Assembly: GCA_020746105.1 (NCBI GenBank)
Contig: CM036619.1
Location: 11,260,238 to 11,324,237 of the forward strand
Source of the DNA: Trogon surrucura
Lineage: Eukaryota > Chordata > Aves > Trogoniformes > Trogonidae
Length of the DNA stretch: 64,000 nucleotides
Reading direction: 5' to 3'
Under the pieces are notes generated by a model. The model was given only the letters and a program-made list of their open reading frames with translations, ran no database searches and was not told the origin of the DNA. Every line of letters begins with the position of its first letter. The stretch's first letter is position 1. Position numbers and translations under genes: made by a program. This document shows, piece after piece, positions 37,601 through 49,536 of the stretch.

Positions 37601-40600
37601 TTCCATCAGTACTCCATCCAAAGAAGAAAACATAATGATTTTTTTTTCCTCCTCCACAGCTATGCTTTTAGTATGTTAATGGAAAAGCGTTTGGAATTTT
37701 GGCTTATATTCTGGTAAGAAATAGATAAATCTGTTTATACCAGGTAGTGATTCGACTGGAAGTCTCCTCACCACACCCAAAAGAAACTAAATGAGTAGTT
37801 ACGAATATTCTCTTTAATCATGGAAAAGAACCTTGTACCCAAATTTATGCAGACTGCCTTAAAGACGTGGCCAGGTTCTCCTTTCATCATCAACAGATTT
37901 CCTTTGTGTCTCTCAGTGAGCTTCCTTTAAGTTGCACCACTGGTTTATGCTAGAATTGTGGAGAAATCTTGCTCCCAGGCAGCTGAGGAAATGCCTACCT
38001 TTTCCTCATTTTTTGTGTCTTTTGTTATTTCTCGTATGAACTGCTATCATAAATATTTAGATGGAAAGGGCTAATACGAAAATTGTATGGTTTCTAAGTT
38101 CAATGAGCCATTAAATAGGTTCTAATAATCTCAATAAAAGCTTGGAATATTTAATAATGAAAAGCAGACATATAGGTTACTTGATTGCTACCAGACTCTC
38201 AGTAAATATTGTCAGTGGTTCATACGCTGTGGGTTCCTCAAACACCCTCAAAAGAGAGCCTCTGGGGATGGGGGAGGGAATCAACGAAATTATGTATAAA
38301 CAAAGTGTTGTTCAAGAGAACATAGCTCATTTTTTTTGAAAATGCTTCTCACCACATGCTTTTTATCATCACTGTGGAAGTTTTAGAGGTTTTCCAATAA
38401 GCAATTAGAGATCTAATCGGACTTTGCACTTACAATAGTTTACACTTGTATTGCATGTAACAACATCATGGGTTTCCGTGTCCTTTTCTAGAATGGACAC
38501 TTTCACAAATCTGAAATTTGAGATGTAGAGTCACCTTCTCCAAGGCAAAGCACCCTTGCTCTGAGAGACCAGGGAACATATTTGTTTATTCAAATTACAC
38601 CAGGGCACAGAGCCAGGTGGGAAACTTTGATTAGCAGGATCTCCCTTTGGAGCCCTTCTCTTCTTTCACTATATAGTGAATTTAGAAAATGCTTGATTAG
38701 GTGATTGAAAATTAAGTAAAATTAAGGTTCTAGTGTACAGTGCAGGTCTCCATATTTGTTTTATGCAGTGCAAAAAATGAAATGTTTACTGGGCCAGGTG
38801 AAGCTGGTCAGAGATGTGAGCTGTGTTTCTGCAAAAATGTCCTTGAACAAATGTGAATGTGTTCTATGCTTTGATCTGTGAGATACAGGCTAAATTTGCC
38901 AAAACATTTTTGTAACTGGCAGTCTGCTTATGTCCTTGCTGGATGTTGGATCTTGCGGCCTCTGAAAGGTGGCAGCAAAATGCCTTCAACTACAGAGACC
39001 CCCATGCTGGTTGCAAGTTCTCTAGAGGTCCCTTTCCAAAAGGCAGGAACACGTCTGTCCATCTTTACAGCCATTTACGATATTTGATGAGATAGATCAG
39101 AGCTTCAGGTGGTACAGCTGCAGGAAGCAATAAACTAATTATACATTCTCCTACCTTGTGTTAACCAGATAAGAGGTACTCGCGTGAGCTGTGCTGTGCA
39201 GCTTTTATGTTTGTACTGGAGGAAGCGAGAGGGCAGGGAAAGGAGAGATGCTTTATCTGCTGTACACCTTCCTTGCCCTTATCTCCTTGTGAAAGTGATA
39301 GATGAAGTTACTATGGCTGTAATCCCTGCTGAGTGAACAGAAAAAATAATGAACACTTTTTCCAAAACATTTGCAGCAGGGTTGCATAATCTTCCTATGA
39401 TTTGCAGAGCTCTCGCAGGCTCCACCTGGCCCACTGTGTGCGCAGCTGGAGTCCCTCTTGGAGCTCTGGCCATACCCACCTGGATTTTCTCTGACTTAGC
39501 AGGTGGCACCTGCCACTAAGCAACATTGCTCCTATGTTGTTTGACTTACTGCGTGTGGATGCAGTAAACACATCTTGCGTAGGGTGGGACAGTTACCCAT
39601 CTCAAGACATTAATTTTTTTGGGTTCATATGTCATGTCAGCACTAACCAGCTGGCGAGCTAGGTCTCCTGTCCCTCTGAAGACTATTTGCTTAATTGTGT
39701 CTTAATGTTTTCTATATGTGACGAATCTGCCCTCCACCCATTTTAAACTTATATTACACTAGCTATTCATATGTGGGAACCGATTCTTGGTTGTGCCTTA
39801 CATAGCTTAAGAGGACTCTGGGGCACAAAACTTGTAGAAGTCACTTTGATGATAACTAAGCTTGCATTTCATTGCATGTGTACACATGTGTAACTGGGTA
39901 CCTCTTGCATTTTTTTAGAAGCATAAGCGCTGCCACTACAGTCAATGATGGACATCGAAACCTGTTGATCAGCTTAAAAAAGGTAAAAAAAAATAAAAAT
40001 CAAGCACATTCTGACCTTATTTACAGTCATTTAACTTCAGTGACCTTAGTGAAAGTACACTGTTAGAGAGGACAACCAGGATTAGATTAACTAGTAGGAA
40101 ACATTGCCCTTTCAGACTGATTGGGGTTCTTTACAAATGACGAGTCCTGTATCTGCATAGCATTTACAGTACATTTAGGCACTTGTCAAGGATTCTGATA
40201 TGTGCAGGAAATCTTTCATGCTTGCACGAAATTCCATTAACAACAGCAGGGACCCATCCAGTCAGCAAGACCCACGTGCACCCAGCTAAAGGGCGGTGGC
40301 ATATATATATATATGTGTGTGCGTATGTGTGTGTACATATTTATAAATAAACCTCAGGCATTAGTCACAAAAATCTTTTGGAGACAGCTGCTTTCATACC
40401 TTGTGCTGCAGTAGTTCAAGATAACTCTGAGTCTCTTATCAAGCCAATGGCACTGAGATAGTGTGTGTGTGGGGGGCAGATAGAAATTCTATGTCTGGAG
40501 TTTCTCCAGACCCACTGAATCACATGCTTGATTCTTTCTACAAACGTTTGGGATCTTTGGTACCTTGTACCACTAAAGCTGTAGTCATTATTAGAATGGT

Positions 40601-42299
40601 GCTCGCTTTCCACAGCCAACTAGGAAATAAATGAAAGGTTGCTTTTTTTGGCCTTTAACATCGACATGGCTGGAAATTGATGTGAGGCTGAGACGGACTT
40701 TCTATTCGCCAGTTCCACTTGCTCTATGATGGAGGGCGTCAGTGACTATACTTTCTCATTTCTTTCAGGGTAAAAAATCTGTCTTCCAGACCTGCTTTGG
40801 ATCAGTCAAAGGGAAAAAAAAGAAAAACCTTTATTGACAGCACTGAACTCTTGCATAATGATTAACCGACAGGCAAATGAGGTGGGCACTGTCCTCTGTA
40901 CCCTCCTTTAATCAGCTGCTGGTGGAGATCTAAGATTCTTCCATATCATGATAACAAACAGAAATACATAGCAAAAAGAGGAGCATATTTTCTGTGCCAA
41001 TGTGCGAACACAGCAGGTTTACAAAGGTCTGACTCGCTTGCAAAGCCTCTGCCACTCCAGCGGCAGTTCAGCGAATCAGGGCTATTAGTAGTAAGTGCAG
41101 CACGTGTATACCCATGCATGTCTCTGGAGTCCTCTGTCTGGGCTGCCAAGGTCTTTTCCTTGCAACACCTCTTGTTCTCTAGCTATAATAATAGCCTCAT
41201 TGCGTAGCTTTAGCTGGCACCTTGCTCATGACTGTTAGTCAGGGTACTGCCTGAAATGAGATACAGCAGGCTGGCTTTCAAAGAGTGAATGCTGAGCCTG
41301 CAATTATGAATTCAAGTCTGCAAACCCACAGATGCAACACGGTTAGAATGGTTTCTCAGAGGTGTGCAGCAGAGCAGGACCAGGTGTGATGACTGATGTG
41401 TTGGGTAGGTAAACTTGTACCTCTGGCTCTTCATCTGTGTTCTCAGGCTGTGATCAGACATGTCATTCTGGATAGAACTGAGCCATGGTTAGAGGTTATT
41501 GTCCCCGTCTGCTTGTCATGATCATCCTCACTGGTCTGGGTACTCCCATCCCCTTACCTCTTGAAATAACTGCTTATGTAGTGTCTTCCTGCCCTGAGCT
41601 GCCCTCTCCTTCCCCTCCAATGATGCAGGCATAAACATAATGATATGAACAACATTTATTTATTTAACTATTGATTGATTCATTCATTGATTTTATGATC
41701 CAGGTGATTTTGGAAGAGGCAGCTTAAGATTGGGCTACACCAGTGGGTTGGTGAAATGGAATACACCAATTTACTGTCACAAAGTGAAGACAGACTCCCT
41801 GTTGCCTCTCATGTGGCCAAACAGTCCTCTTGTGTCTCTTGTACTAGGCTTAGGTGCTTGCCACATCCATACATGATCTCTTTGCTTAGTGAATATGCTG
41901 AATCTGCTTTTCAGAAGGTTTAGGTGAGCACGAGAACTGGTAGAGGAAGGGACTGGACTGTGCAGTTGGATCAGAGAGGAAGAGAAAAGAGCACAATCAT
42001 TTGCTGACAGCACATGACTACAAATGTGAACAGATGAGGCAACTCTGGGATGTTCAGGAAGCAACTTGTGTATAGTTGCACTTCTAGATCTGGAGGGTTG
42101 GTAACTTCAGGATATCAGAACAGATTGATGATAAGCTGACAACCCTCCCATTACAGCTAGTGGATTCCCAACTTCTTACTAAGTGTTCAGTGAGATAGAT
42201 GTCTCTAAATGCAGCTTTGTAGAAACTAGTCAGGAGTTTGTGGCTTCTCCAGGTTACAGCTGGAAAAATCACCTGCATTTTGAAGCACGTGAGGGATGT
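34691..42299. other. Long gene-free, repeat-poor stretch
   Basis: About 7.6 kb without a gene. Open frames are all below 100 codons and none has a domain. A short (TA)n/(TG)n array lies at 40,301-40,335 and tetranucleotide-like 'ttta' and 'ttga/ttca' runs lie at 41,657-41,692. No CR1 copy is visible, which is a long gap for bird DNA and mirrors the empty 25.8-34.3 kb stretch. Confidence 0.4.
40301..40335. repeat. (TA)n-(TG)n compound microsatellite
   Basis: Seven AT units followed by GT-rich units, partly interrupted. A compound dinucleotide array of this type is commonly polymorphic. Confidence 0.88.
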
Positions 42300-42882
42300 T
42301 GTCCCAGTCCCAATTGGCATCTCAGCCCCACCCAGCTGCTTGCTCACTCTCCCCTGGTGGGATGGGACAGGGAATCAGAAGGATCAAAGTGAGGAAGTTC
42401 ATAGGTTGAGATAAAGACAATTTAATAGGTAAAGCAAAAGCCACACACACAAGCAAAGTCAAACAAAGAATTCATTCACCACTTCACATGGGCGGGCAGA
42501 CATTCAGCCACCTCCAGGAAAGCAGAGATCCATTACAGGTGACAGTCATTTGGGAAGAGAAAAAGAAATGTCCTCCCATTCCTTCCTCTTCCCCCAGCTT
42601 TATATGCTGAGCATGACATCATACAGTCTGGAATATCCCTTTGTTCAGTTGGGGTCAGCTCTTCCAGCTGTATCTTCCCCCAGCTTCTCATGCATCCCCA
42701 GCCTCCTCGCTGGTGGGGTGATGTGAGGAACAGCAAAGACCTTGACTCTGTGTAAGCACTGCTCAGCAATAAAGAAAACATCCCTGTGTTATTAGCACTG
42801 TTTCCAGCACAAATCCAACACATTCTAGCACATACTAGCTACTATGAAGAAAATTAACTGTATCCCAGCCAGAAGCAGTGCA
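42300..42882 (-). mobile_element. Old solo LTR of an avian endogenous retrovirus
   Basis: A fossil LTR of about 583 bp, antisense, of the same superfamily as the 25-kb copy but more diverged and of another subfamily. Diagnostic blocks on the plus strand are the 'gctcactctcccctggtggga' and 'aggttgagataaagacaatttaatagg' blocks, the phrase 'aattcattcaccacttc', then 'gagcatgacatcat', 'ggaatatccctttg' and 'gaagaaaattaactgtatccca', in the same order as the relatives. On the minus strand a TATA box (gcatataaag) lies at 42,598-42,607 and an ATTAAA signal at 42,421-42,426. No internal retroviral region adjoins it, so it is a solo LTR. The 5-bp flanks are GATGT and GACAT, which could both come from one GACGT target site after CpG decay. 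The right-hand end could be a few bases later. Confidence 0.85.
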
Positions 42883-45800
42883 GACATATTTGATGAAAGC
42901 TCTTGCTTGATTAGAAGGATAGTTCAACAGTGCCAGTTTCTTTGAGGGTCTGGTGGGATAAGGAAATGCAGTTACTGCTAATGCTTGCTGCTGTCCTCTC
43001 CCCAAGCCAGGTCAGAGTGGCTTGGCAGGCAGTTGATCCACTAAATTTCAAATATGAACTGCCTACAAGTTGTGATGAGCATGAAAGGCAGGAACAGTAA
43101 CCATGGGATTTAACCGCAGTATTTGGATTTGTTTACCTACCTATGCCCTGTGTCTGCAGGCTCTTCAGGCTCTTAGGGGAGAGTGGAAAGCTGGTCTGTG
43201 CAACACACCTCTTAGGGCAGGTGTGCCACTGAGGGACAGATAAATACCTTTGCTGTTCTAGCTCATAAATGGGCAAATGAGAAGACAAAGCTCTGATTTC
43301 CCTTGGTTTTCAACTCAGGCATGTCTTTGTAACCCAGTCTGCTCCTGTTTATACAGATAAATGCTAGCTCAGCAGTGATAAACAGTGTGATTTCCCACTC
43401 TCACCGGTGCTTAAACTGGCCCATTTTGTTACAAGTGATTAGGTCATTAACTCGCCAACTCCAAACAGGACTGAGAAGGAATTAAATGCTGTGGGGAATA
43501 TCTGTTCAGTGGCATTTTAACTTGCTCTGTTCCTCAGGGCAAGTTCCATAAGCCTCTTGGTTGTAGCCAGTGACCTGTTCAAATAAACCCTGACCCTGGG
43601 CACTTCATTGATGAATGTACTTTGCAATTTCACCCAGTCTTTCAATCAGACTTTTCAATCATCTCCCATGTAGTCACATCATTTGTAGGAACTGAGAGCT
43701 ATGGTAGCTATAAAACATGAGGAGTAATGGAGCTCATCTCTAATTGAAATGAACACCTCAGATTATATGCTGGATCATCCAGTTTATTAGAGGCTGTTCC
43801 CTCCCCTTGTGTTGTTATTGCAGAGGTTGCACCATGGATTTGCAACTTCCCCAAATAATAAGAGCCTTCTGGTGGAAAGACCTGGGCTGGAGGAGCAAGA
43901 AGTCTGAGAAACTTGGCATCCCGAATACCCCATCTACCACACAAAACAGGGTGTGTTTGAGCCCAGAGGGTCTCCGCAGCGGGAGCTGCTGGTAAGATGG
44001 TCCTGTTTCCCAGCACAGCCAGCATGAAGGTTGTCTGTGTCTGTGGGATCCCTTCAGCTCTGTTATGAAGGATTTGTGGTTTTGCTGATGCCTGCCTGAG
44101 ATCACTGCCTATGAGCCAGCCTGGTGGGAACATGCTTGGCCCTGGCAAACCCACCACAGGACAGAGCTGCTAATGCAGCAATAACCCCAAACCTGACAGC
44201 CCAGAGAGGAACGTGGCTCAAGCTCATGGCTCGGCTCTAGGCCTGCTCTGCTCTTTTGAGAGAGGTGCGTGGCCAGAGCCCAGCAGCAGTGCAATCCCCA
44301 TCTAACAGTTTCCATGTTGTCCGTTTTCCAGCCTTTCTCTCCCTTGAAGACTGTTGCTGGGCCAGATTGCCTCAAAAGGTCCTGATGACCCTCTTCCAGT
44401 TGCTCTGGCCTCTCCTCACCCTCTGCACTCTTGGGTGGGCATCCGTGGCTCTGTGGACCATTGCACACACAACCCAAAGCAAATGGTCCCTGAGCACAGT
44501 GGGAAAGGAGATCCAGCTCCTTACCTCTGTCAACTGCATGTATCAATTTCAGGATTTTTTTTGTGCCACTTTTGTAATTCAAATGTGTTAAAATGGGTGT
44601 GCAAGCTTCTTGCTTTTTGCAGCAATACTTGACTTTTTTCATGGGTTCACGCTGAGGACTGTGTGTAGGAAAGCAGACAGGAGTCTGCTCTGATCTCACC
44701 CTTGGCTTTCGCCAGCTTCTCTCCAGACACCCAAAATCTTGGCAAACAGGGGCTTTATGAAGGCTTGAAGGCATGTGAAAATGTTGTACAAAACAGGGAT
44801 TGTGGAGAGGTGGTGCAGGGGCTGCCAACTTCTCATGTGAATTTTGTAGCTGAACTTAATTTCTGGCCTTAAGTTTATTGTGCCCATCTGTGAAGTGGGT
44901 CTAAGGAGGCTACAGGAGGGTGCCACCAGCCTGGCTTGTTCCCACTTTCACAGCTAGCTTGTAGGAGATTTTGGGAGAGCACTTTGTCTAGTGAAAGGCC
45001 AGGCTATCTCTGTCTCTGTAGGTTAAGAGGCTTATGGACTCACTGCAGCAGAGTTTGGAAGGTGACCTATAGTAGTGACAGTGTTCAGCTGGCAACAGTC
45101 CTCTTCAAAAGGATTGTCTCTCCATGGCATTTCGTTTTGCTCTTTCTTAACAGTGACGTAGTCATGGCTGGTGTGATGCTTGCAAATTAGTTTGAGTGCC
45201 TGACTTAAAAACACCAGGGAAGTATTAGATAATGAAGACTAAGCAGCCTCCATGCCTCCTCTGGGTGGGTGAAAAAGAGACCCTTGTGTTTCCTCACACT
45301 ATGATCAGTGCCATTCAGAGAGTTTTAATGAGCTACACAGATAGAGTTAGGAGCAAAACAAGTCAAAAAGGCAATCCTTGCTTTCCTGAGAAGCAGAGCC
45401 ATAGCAACCCCTTGTATCTAGATAGTCAGAACTGGAAAAGCAAATGGCCTCACCCATAATTTATGGCTCACTGTATAGCCACAGAAGCTTTGCCGCTTGC
45501 AAATACGACCCTTAGTGGGTTATTAACCTGAGTCTCTTGAGGCTCACGTTAACACAATCATCCTCCTGTTAATTAATTAGCTGAAACATGCATGCCTCCT
45601 TCTGATGCTAGCTTGCAAAGGGTAACATGAATTTTGATTATACTTAATCCCATGTGAAATACAACAGATGCTCACACTATGTAAATACTGATGGGCAGCT
45701 TAGAAACCTTTGTGATCCAACAGGACCTGATCACAACTGCTGATGTCTGGCAATCTGTGAAAATATTTCGACACCAAGCTGCCGTGGTATTAAAAATAAA

Positions 45801-46612
45801 GTGGTGTTCGTTTCATTGGAGGCTTCGTTTTGGCAGAAGGGAAAGGAGTTTTAATACTAATGCCAGTCAACAGTCATTTTACCAAGGCATTATCAACACG
45901 CTTTTCGAGCTTTCTTTGTGAAAGAGATATAAATTTATTTGCTCCCAGAAGCCTGCGGTCTACAAAGCTGCTATAAAGCTTTGGCAGTGAATAGCTGACT
46001 TCGAATGTCTTGCTACACACCTTTCCCAAACATTTGATACGCAGCAGGTGAATGTGAAAAGCTTATCAGTCCAACCGAGTGTTATTTCCTGTCATAACTT
46101 TGCACAACAAAGGAAGTTTCTGTCCTTGCTGAGCTTTAGTGTTGCGATATGTACTGAGGTTCCTTCAGAGAAACCTCTTTAATCCTTGGGAAGCTGAAAT
46201 CACAGAGAAGGGGACAGAGATATTGCTTCTGCTAACTGAAACTTTATCAGCACCTTGCTGCACCAAAGTGTGTGGGTGCGACATGGGACGCAGCCGCGGT
46301 GATGGAGGGATGCTCACCCAGGCTTCTGCTTCAGCAGAAGAAAAAAAGCCAGGATCACATTTCCAGTGTTGCATTTTCAATATACTAGTGTAAGAAAACA
46401 GGAAACAGAAGAAAAGACTGGGATTTATATATTTAAACTTATTTGATTAGGAGGTATTTTATGACATTTTAGGGAGAGATCTCATGGAGAGCGTTGAGAT
46501 AATTTTGCTTTTTTAACGAGAAAGGGAGGATGCATTGACCACTGTGCCACTAGAGTAATTTTCTGCCTTACAAAACTGCTGGGTTTTCAGAGAGTAGGCA
46601 GTTGGGCTCCAT
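42883..46612. other. Gene-free stretch with GC-richer part and long chance frames
   Basis: No gene is secure. From about 43,700 to 44,950 the base composition rises in GC and two long minus-strand frames appear: 239 codons (44,109-44,828) and 149 codons (43,708-44,157), overlapping in different frames. Neither has a domain, signal peptide or membrane segment that I recognise. A 168-bp plus-strand segment, 43,824-43,991, is open and flanked by acceptor-like and donor-like sequence. The block at 44,860-44,895 ('gcccatctgtgaagtggg') is faintly like the end of a MIR SINE. The rest, 45-46.6 kb, shows nothing. Confidence 0.35.
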
Positions 46613-47522
46613 AATCACAGAATCACAGAATCACAGAAGGGACCTCAAAAGATCATCTAGTCTAGCCCCCCTGCCAGACCAGGATCACCTGCAGTAGATC
46701 ACACAGGAACGCGTCCAGGCAGGTTTCGAATGTCTCCAGAGAAGGAGACTCCACAACCTCCCTGGGCAGCCTGTGCCAGGGCTCTATTACGCTCACAGTG
46801 AAAAAGTTTTTCCTAGTATTTTTGTGGAACCTCCTATGGTCCAGCTTGAACTCATTGCCCCTTGTCCTGTCATTGGATGTCACTGAAGAGAGCCTGGCTC
46901 CGTCCTCCTGACACTCCCCCTTGACATATTTATAAACATTAATGAGGTCACCCCTCAGCCTCCTCTTCTCCAAGCTAAAGAGACCCAGCTCCTTCAGCCT
47001 TTCCTCATAAGGGAGATGTTGGACTCCATCATCTTTGTGGCTCTGCTCTGGACTCTCTCAAGCAGTTCCCTGTCCCTCTTGAGCTGAGGGGCCCAGAACT
47101 GGACACAATATTCCAGATGTGGCCTCACCAGGGCAGAGTAGAGAGGCAAGAGGACCTCTCTTGACCTACTTACTCCTCCACTTCTAATACACCCCAGGAT
47201 GCCATTGGCCTTCTTGGCCACGAGGGCACATTGCTGGCTCATGGACATCCTGCTGTCCACTAGAACCCCCAGGTTCCTTTCTCCTATGCTGCTCTCCAGC
47301 AGGGCAGTCCCCAACCTGTACTGGAACATGGGGTTATTCTTTCTCAAGTGCAAGACTCTACACTTGCCCTTGCTGAATTTCCTAAGACTTCTCCCTGCCC
47401 AGCCCTCCAGCCTGTCTAAGTCTCTCTGAATGGCAGCACAGCCTTCTGGTGTGTCAACCACTCCTCCCAGCTTTGTGTCATCAGAAAACTTACTGACAAC
47501 GCTCTCTAATCCCTCATCCAGG
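46613..47522 (-). mobile_element. CR1 LINE, C-terminal reverse transcriptase and 3' end
   Basis: The longest LINE copy in the window, about 910 bp, antisense. Its 3' terminus is three tail octamers (aatcacag on the plus strand, 46,613-46,636). The reverse-transcriptase frame enters at about 47,521 with '[21 protein letters not shown]', so truncation falls just upstream of the FxDD metal-binding box (FSDD, about 47,477-47,488), the second catalytic aspartate motif of the polymerase. The frame continues through '[11 protein letters not shown]', 'KCRVLHL', 'LGVLVDSRM', '[21 protein letters not shown]' and '[17 protein letters not shown]'. A frameshift near 47,015 breaks it, and the second part, in another frame (46,973-46,662), reads '[18 protein letters not shown]' to '[28 protein letters not shown]'. 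The palm fingers, endonuclease and ORF1 are absent. Cannot move; middle-young age. Confidence 0.97.
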
Positions 47523-48436
47523 TGCATTTGACATCGGCACAGCAAGGAGGAACAAACTCGTCTGTTTGAAGGGGACTTGAAATCTGCTTCTTTTTCATGA
47601 ATGGTTAATGCAGAAAGAGGTGTAGACTTCATGTGTTCTCATGCCAATGGAAATGCTCTTGCTGAACTTGGCAGCCTTCAGATCTGCCCTATTACCTGCC
47701 TGACATGCTACTAGGGGTGACAGAAGGAGGTCTTCTCTTCCTCTTCCCCACCAGCCCCATCTGATGAGGGGGGAGCACAGCATTGTGCCCAACCCCATGT
47801 TTGACCAGAGCCTGAGAGGAGATAGTGAGTAGGTCCTCACCCCACCTCGAATGAGCAGCAGCACCACCCGGCGTGTCAAGGACTAATCCATACACATTCA
47901 TCCTTGGCTGCTCTGTGTCTGAAGTATGGTTCCTGTCCCCAGGAGCTGAGAGTGCTCAGACCCTGATCCTGCCTCATGCAGGCTGAGGCCTCCTTCATCA
48001 GAGGGGAAAACATCTGGGGAACACAGTGTCCATGGGCTTGGCACAGAGTGCACATTGCTTTGGTTGTGCTGGAGGCAAAGAGACATAAAAACAAGGGAAA
48101 CAGACCCTCTGCAGGTGCCTTACAAATGAAGTGTCAACCAAAATAAAAAGCGCTCAGTGTTCATGAACATAAACACGAATTTAAACAAGTACACTTCTTT
48201 AAAATGTCAAGGACTTGGGGTCAGTCACCTTTGCTGATTATTAAGGAAACTCTGTCTGTAGGTAGGGTCTGTAAGAAGTGGTGTATGTGAGCACACATAT
48301 GTCCATACATGCACACACAACTCTGCACTCCAACTGGTTTTGAGACGAGGTGTCTTTTGCGAGTGTAGAAGGAAGTGTGATCTGCAAGGGATTTTATTCT
48401 TTCAAATAACGTCAATGAGAGAATGTGTGCTAAATG
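47523..48436. other. Gene-free stretch
   Basis: No gene or nameable repeat. Minus-strand frames of 62-94 codons at 47,595-48,094 overlap each other and have no domain. The sequence just beyond the truncated CR1 end shows no target-site duplication, which is normal for CR1. Confidence 0.4.
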
Positions 48437-48625
48437 GAAGTTTGTCTACATACACAAATTGTTCCAATTTAACTAAATTGGTTTCCAAATTAATTTAGTT
48501 AAATCAGTGCAACCCCCTTAGTAGCTAACATTGATTCAGCTTAATTGAGTTTGTTCCCAAATTAAGCTAAATCAGCGTAAAGGGCTCATCAACCAATTTG
48601 AGCATTAAGAGCTGGCAATTTCTAT
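48437..48625. mobile_element. AT-rich double-hairpin element, probable DNA-transposon relic
   Basis: Two related hairpins lie in a row. The first has perfect 13-bp arms at 48,467-48,479 (atttaactaaatt) and 48,492-48,504 with a 12-base loop; the second has perfect 9-bp arms at 48,538-48,546 (agcttaatt) and 48,560-48,568. The two halves also match each other directly ('ccaaattaatttagttaaatcagtgc' near 48,485 and 'ccaaattaagctaaatcagcg' near 48,557), so the element looks like two diverged copies of one hairpin unit. Before it stands 'gtctacat', which resembles the 'gtctacac' ends of nonautonomous hAT-like elements in turtles and crocodiles. No transposase frame is present. The family assignment is from memory and uncertain; the hairpins themselves are certain. 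Confidence 0.5.
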
Positions 48626-49518
48626 GTGTAAGATAGGCCTGGATGAGTTTGGGCTATATCCTGGTAGTCTCAGTGTGCCCCATAAGCTCTGATGATGTAG
48701 TGACCAGGGAGTGCTCCTCCATCTGCTTGGTGGAGGTGACATGGGGATGGCCACCTCTAGGAAGATGGCATCAGCAGTTTGACTTTCTCTTGGCCCTAAA
48801 CAAGGCTCTTGATGTTCACTAGAGGCCAGTTTCACTTGGGAGTTTTTTCCACAATGATTATGTGTCATGTGAATGACAAAAGTGTTTATTGCAAGCTATC
48901 AGTAGTGGATTTACATCAGACCAGCATGGTCACAGCTTAAAATACTCCAAGCCCACTTGCTTTTGAGGAGAAAGCAGCACAAATTCCCTTCTTTTTCTTT
49001 TGATCTAGAAAGCCAGTCTCTTAAAATTGTGGGACGACAATATCTCCTTTATGTTCAAGGAATGATAAAGCATAGCTTAAAAAAAGAGGTGCAAAGTGCA
49101 GACAAAGTTGGCTTTTCACTGTATTATTTCCTCCAGAAGTTTTTCTTGGATATTGCCCTGGTATATATTAATAATGGGACAATATTTCTTTATGGGGTAT
49201 ATAATTCAATTAAACATATTAATGAGACAGTCGCTTTAAAACAAATATATTCTTCACGTCCACTGTCAGAAAAGAAAATGTTTTGCTTTTCAGATGAATC
49301 TGATACGTGTTAGCCAGAAGTTGACTGTTAACCAAGGTAACATAAAAGCTACTGTAAATAGTACTGGAAAACCAAGAAGAAAATGTCCCTTCATGTTCCC
49401 TTAGAAATATTGATTCATTATGTTGGCTTTAAGACAGAGTATTGCAATTCAGCAGATAGGGTAAGTGGATGAGTCTGTAATATGTTATGCTTCAAATGAG
49501 TATTCCCACTTCCATCCC

Positions 49519-49536
49519 TTTTTTTTTTTTTTTTTT
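49519..49536. repeat. Poly(T) tract
   Basis: An unbroken T run of about eighteen bases, in otherwise unique sequence. No gene adjoins it. Confidence 0.9.

Noticed and set aside
44860-44895. End of a MIR SINE ('cccatctgtgaagtggg')
   Set aside because: Only one block matches; the core region is not found next to it.
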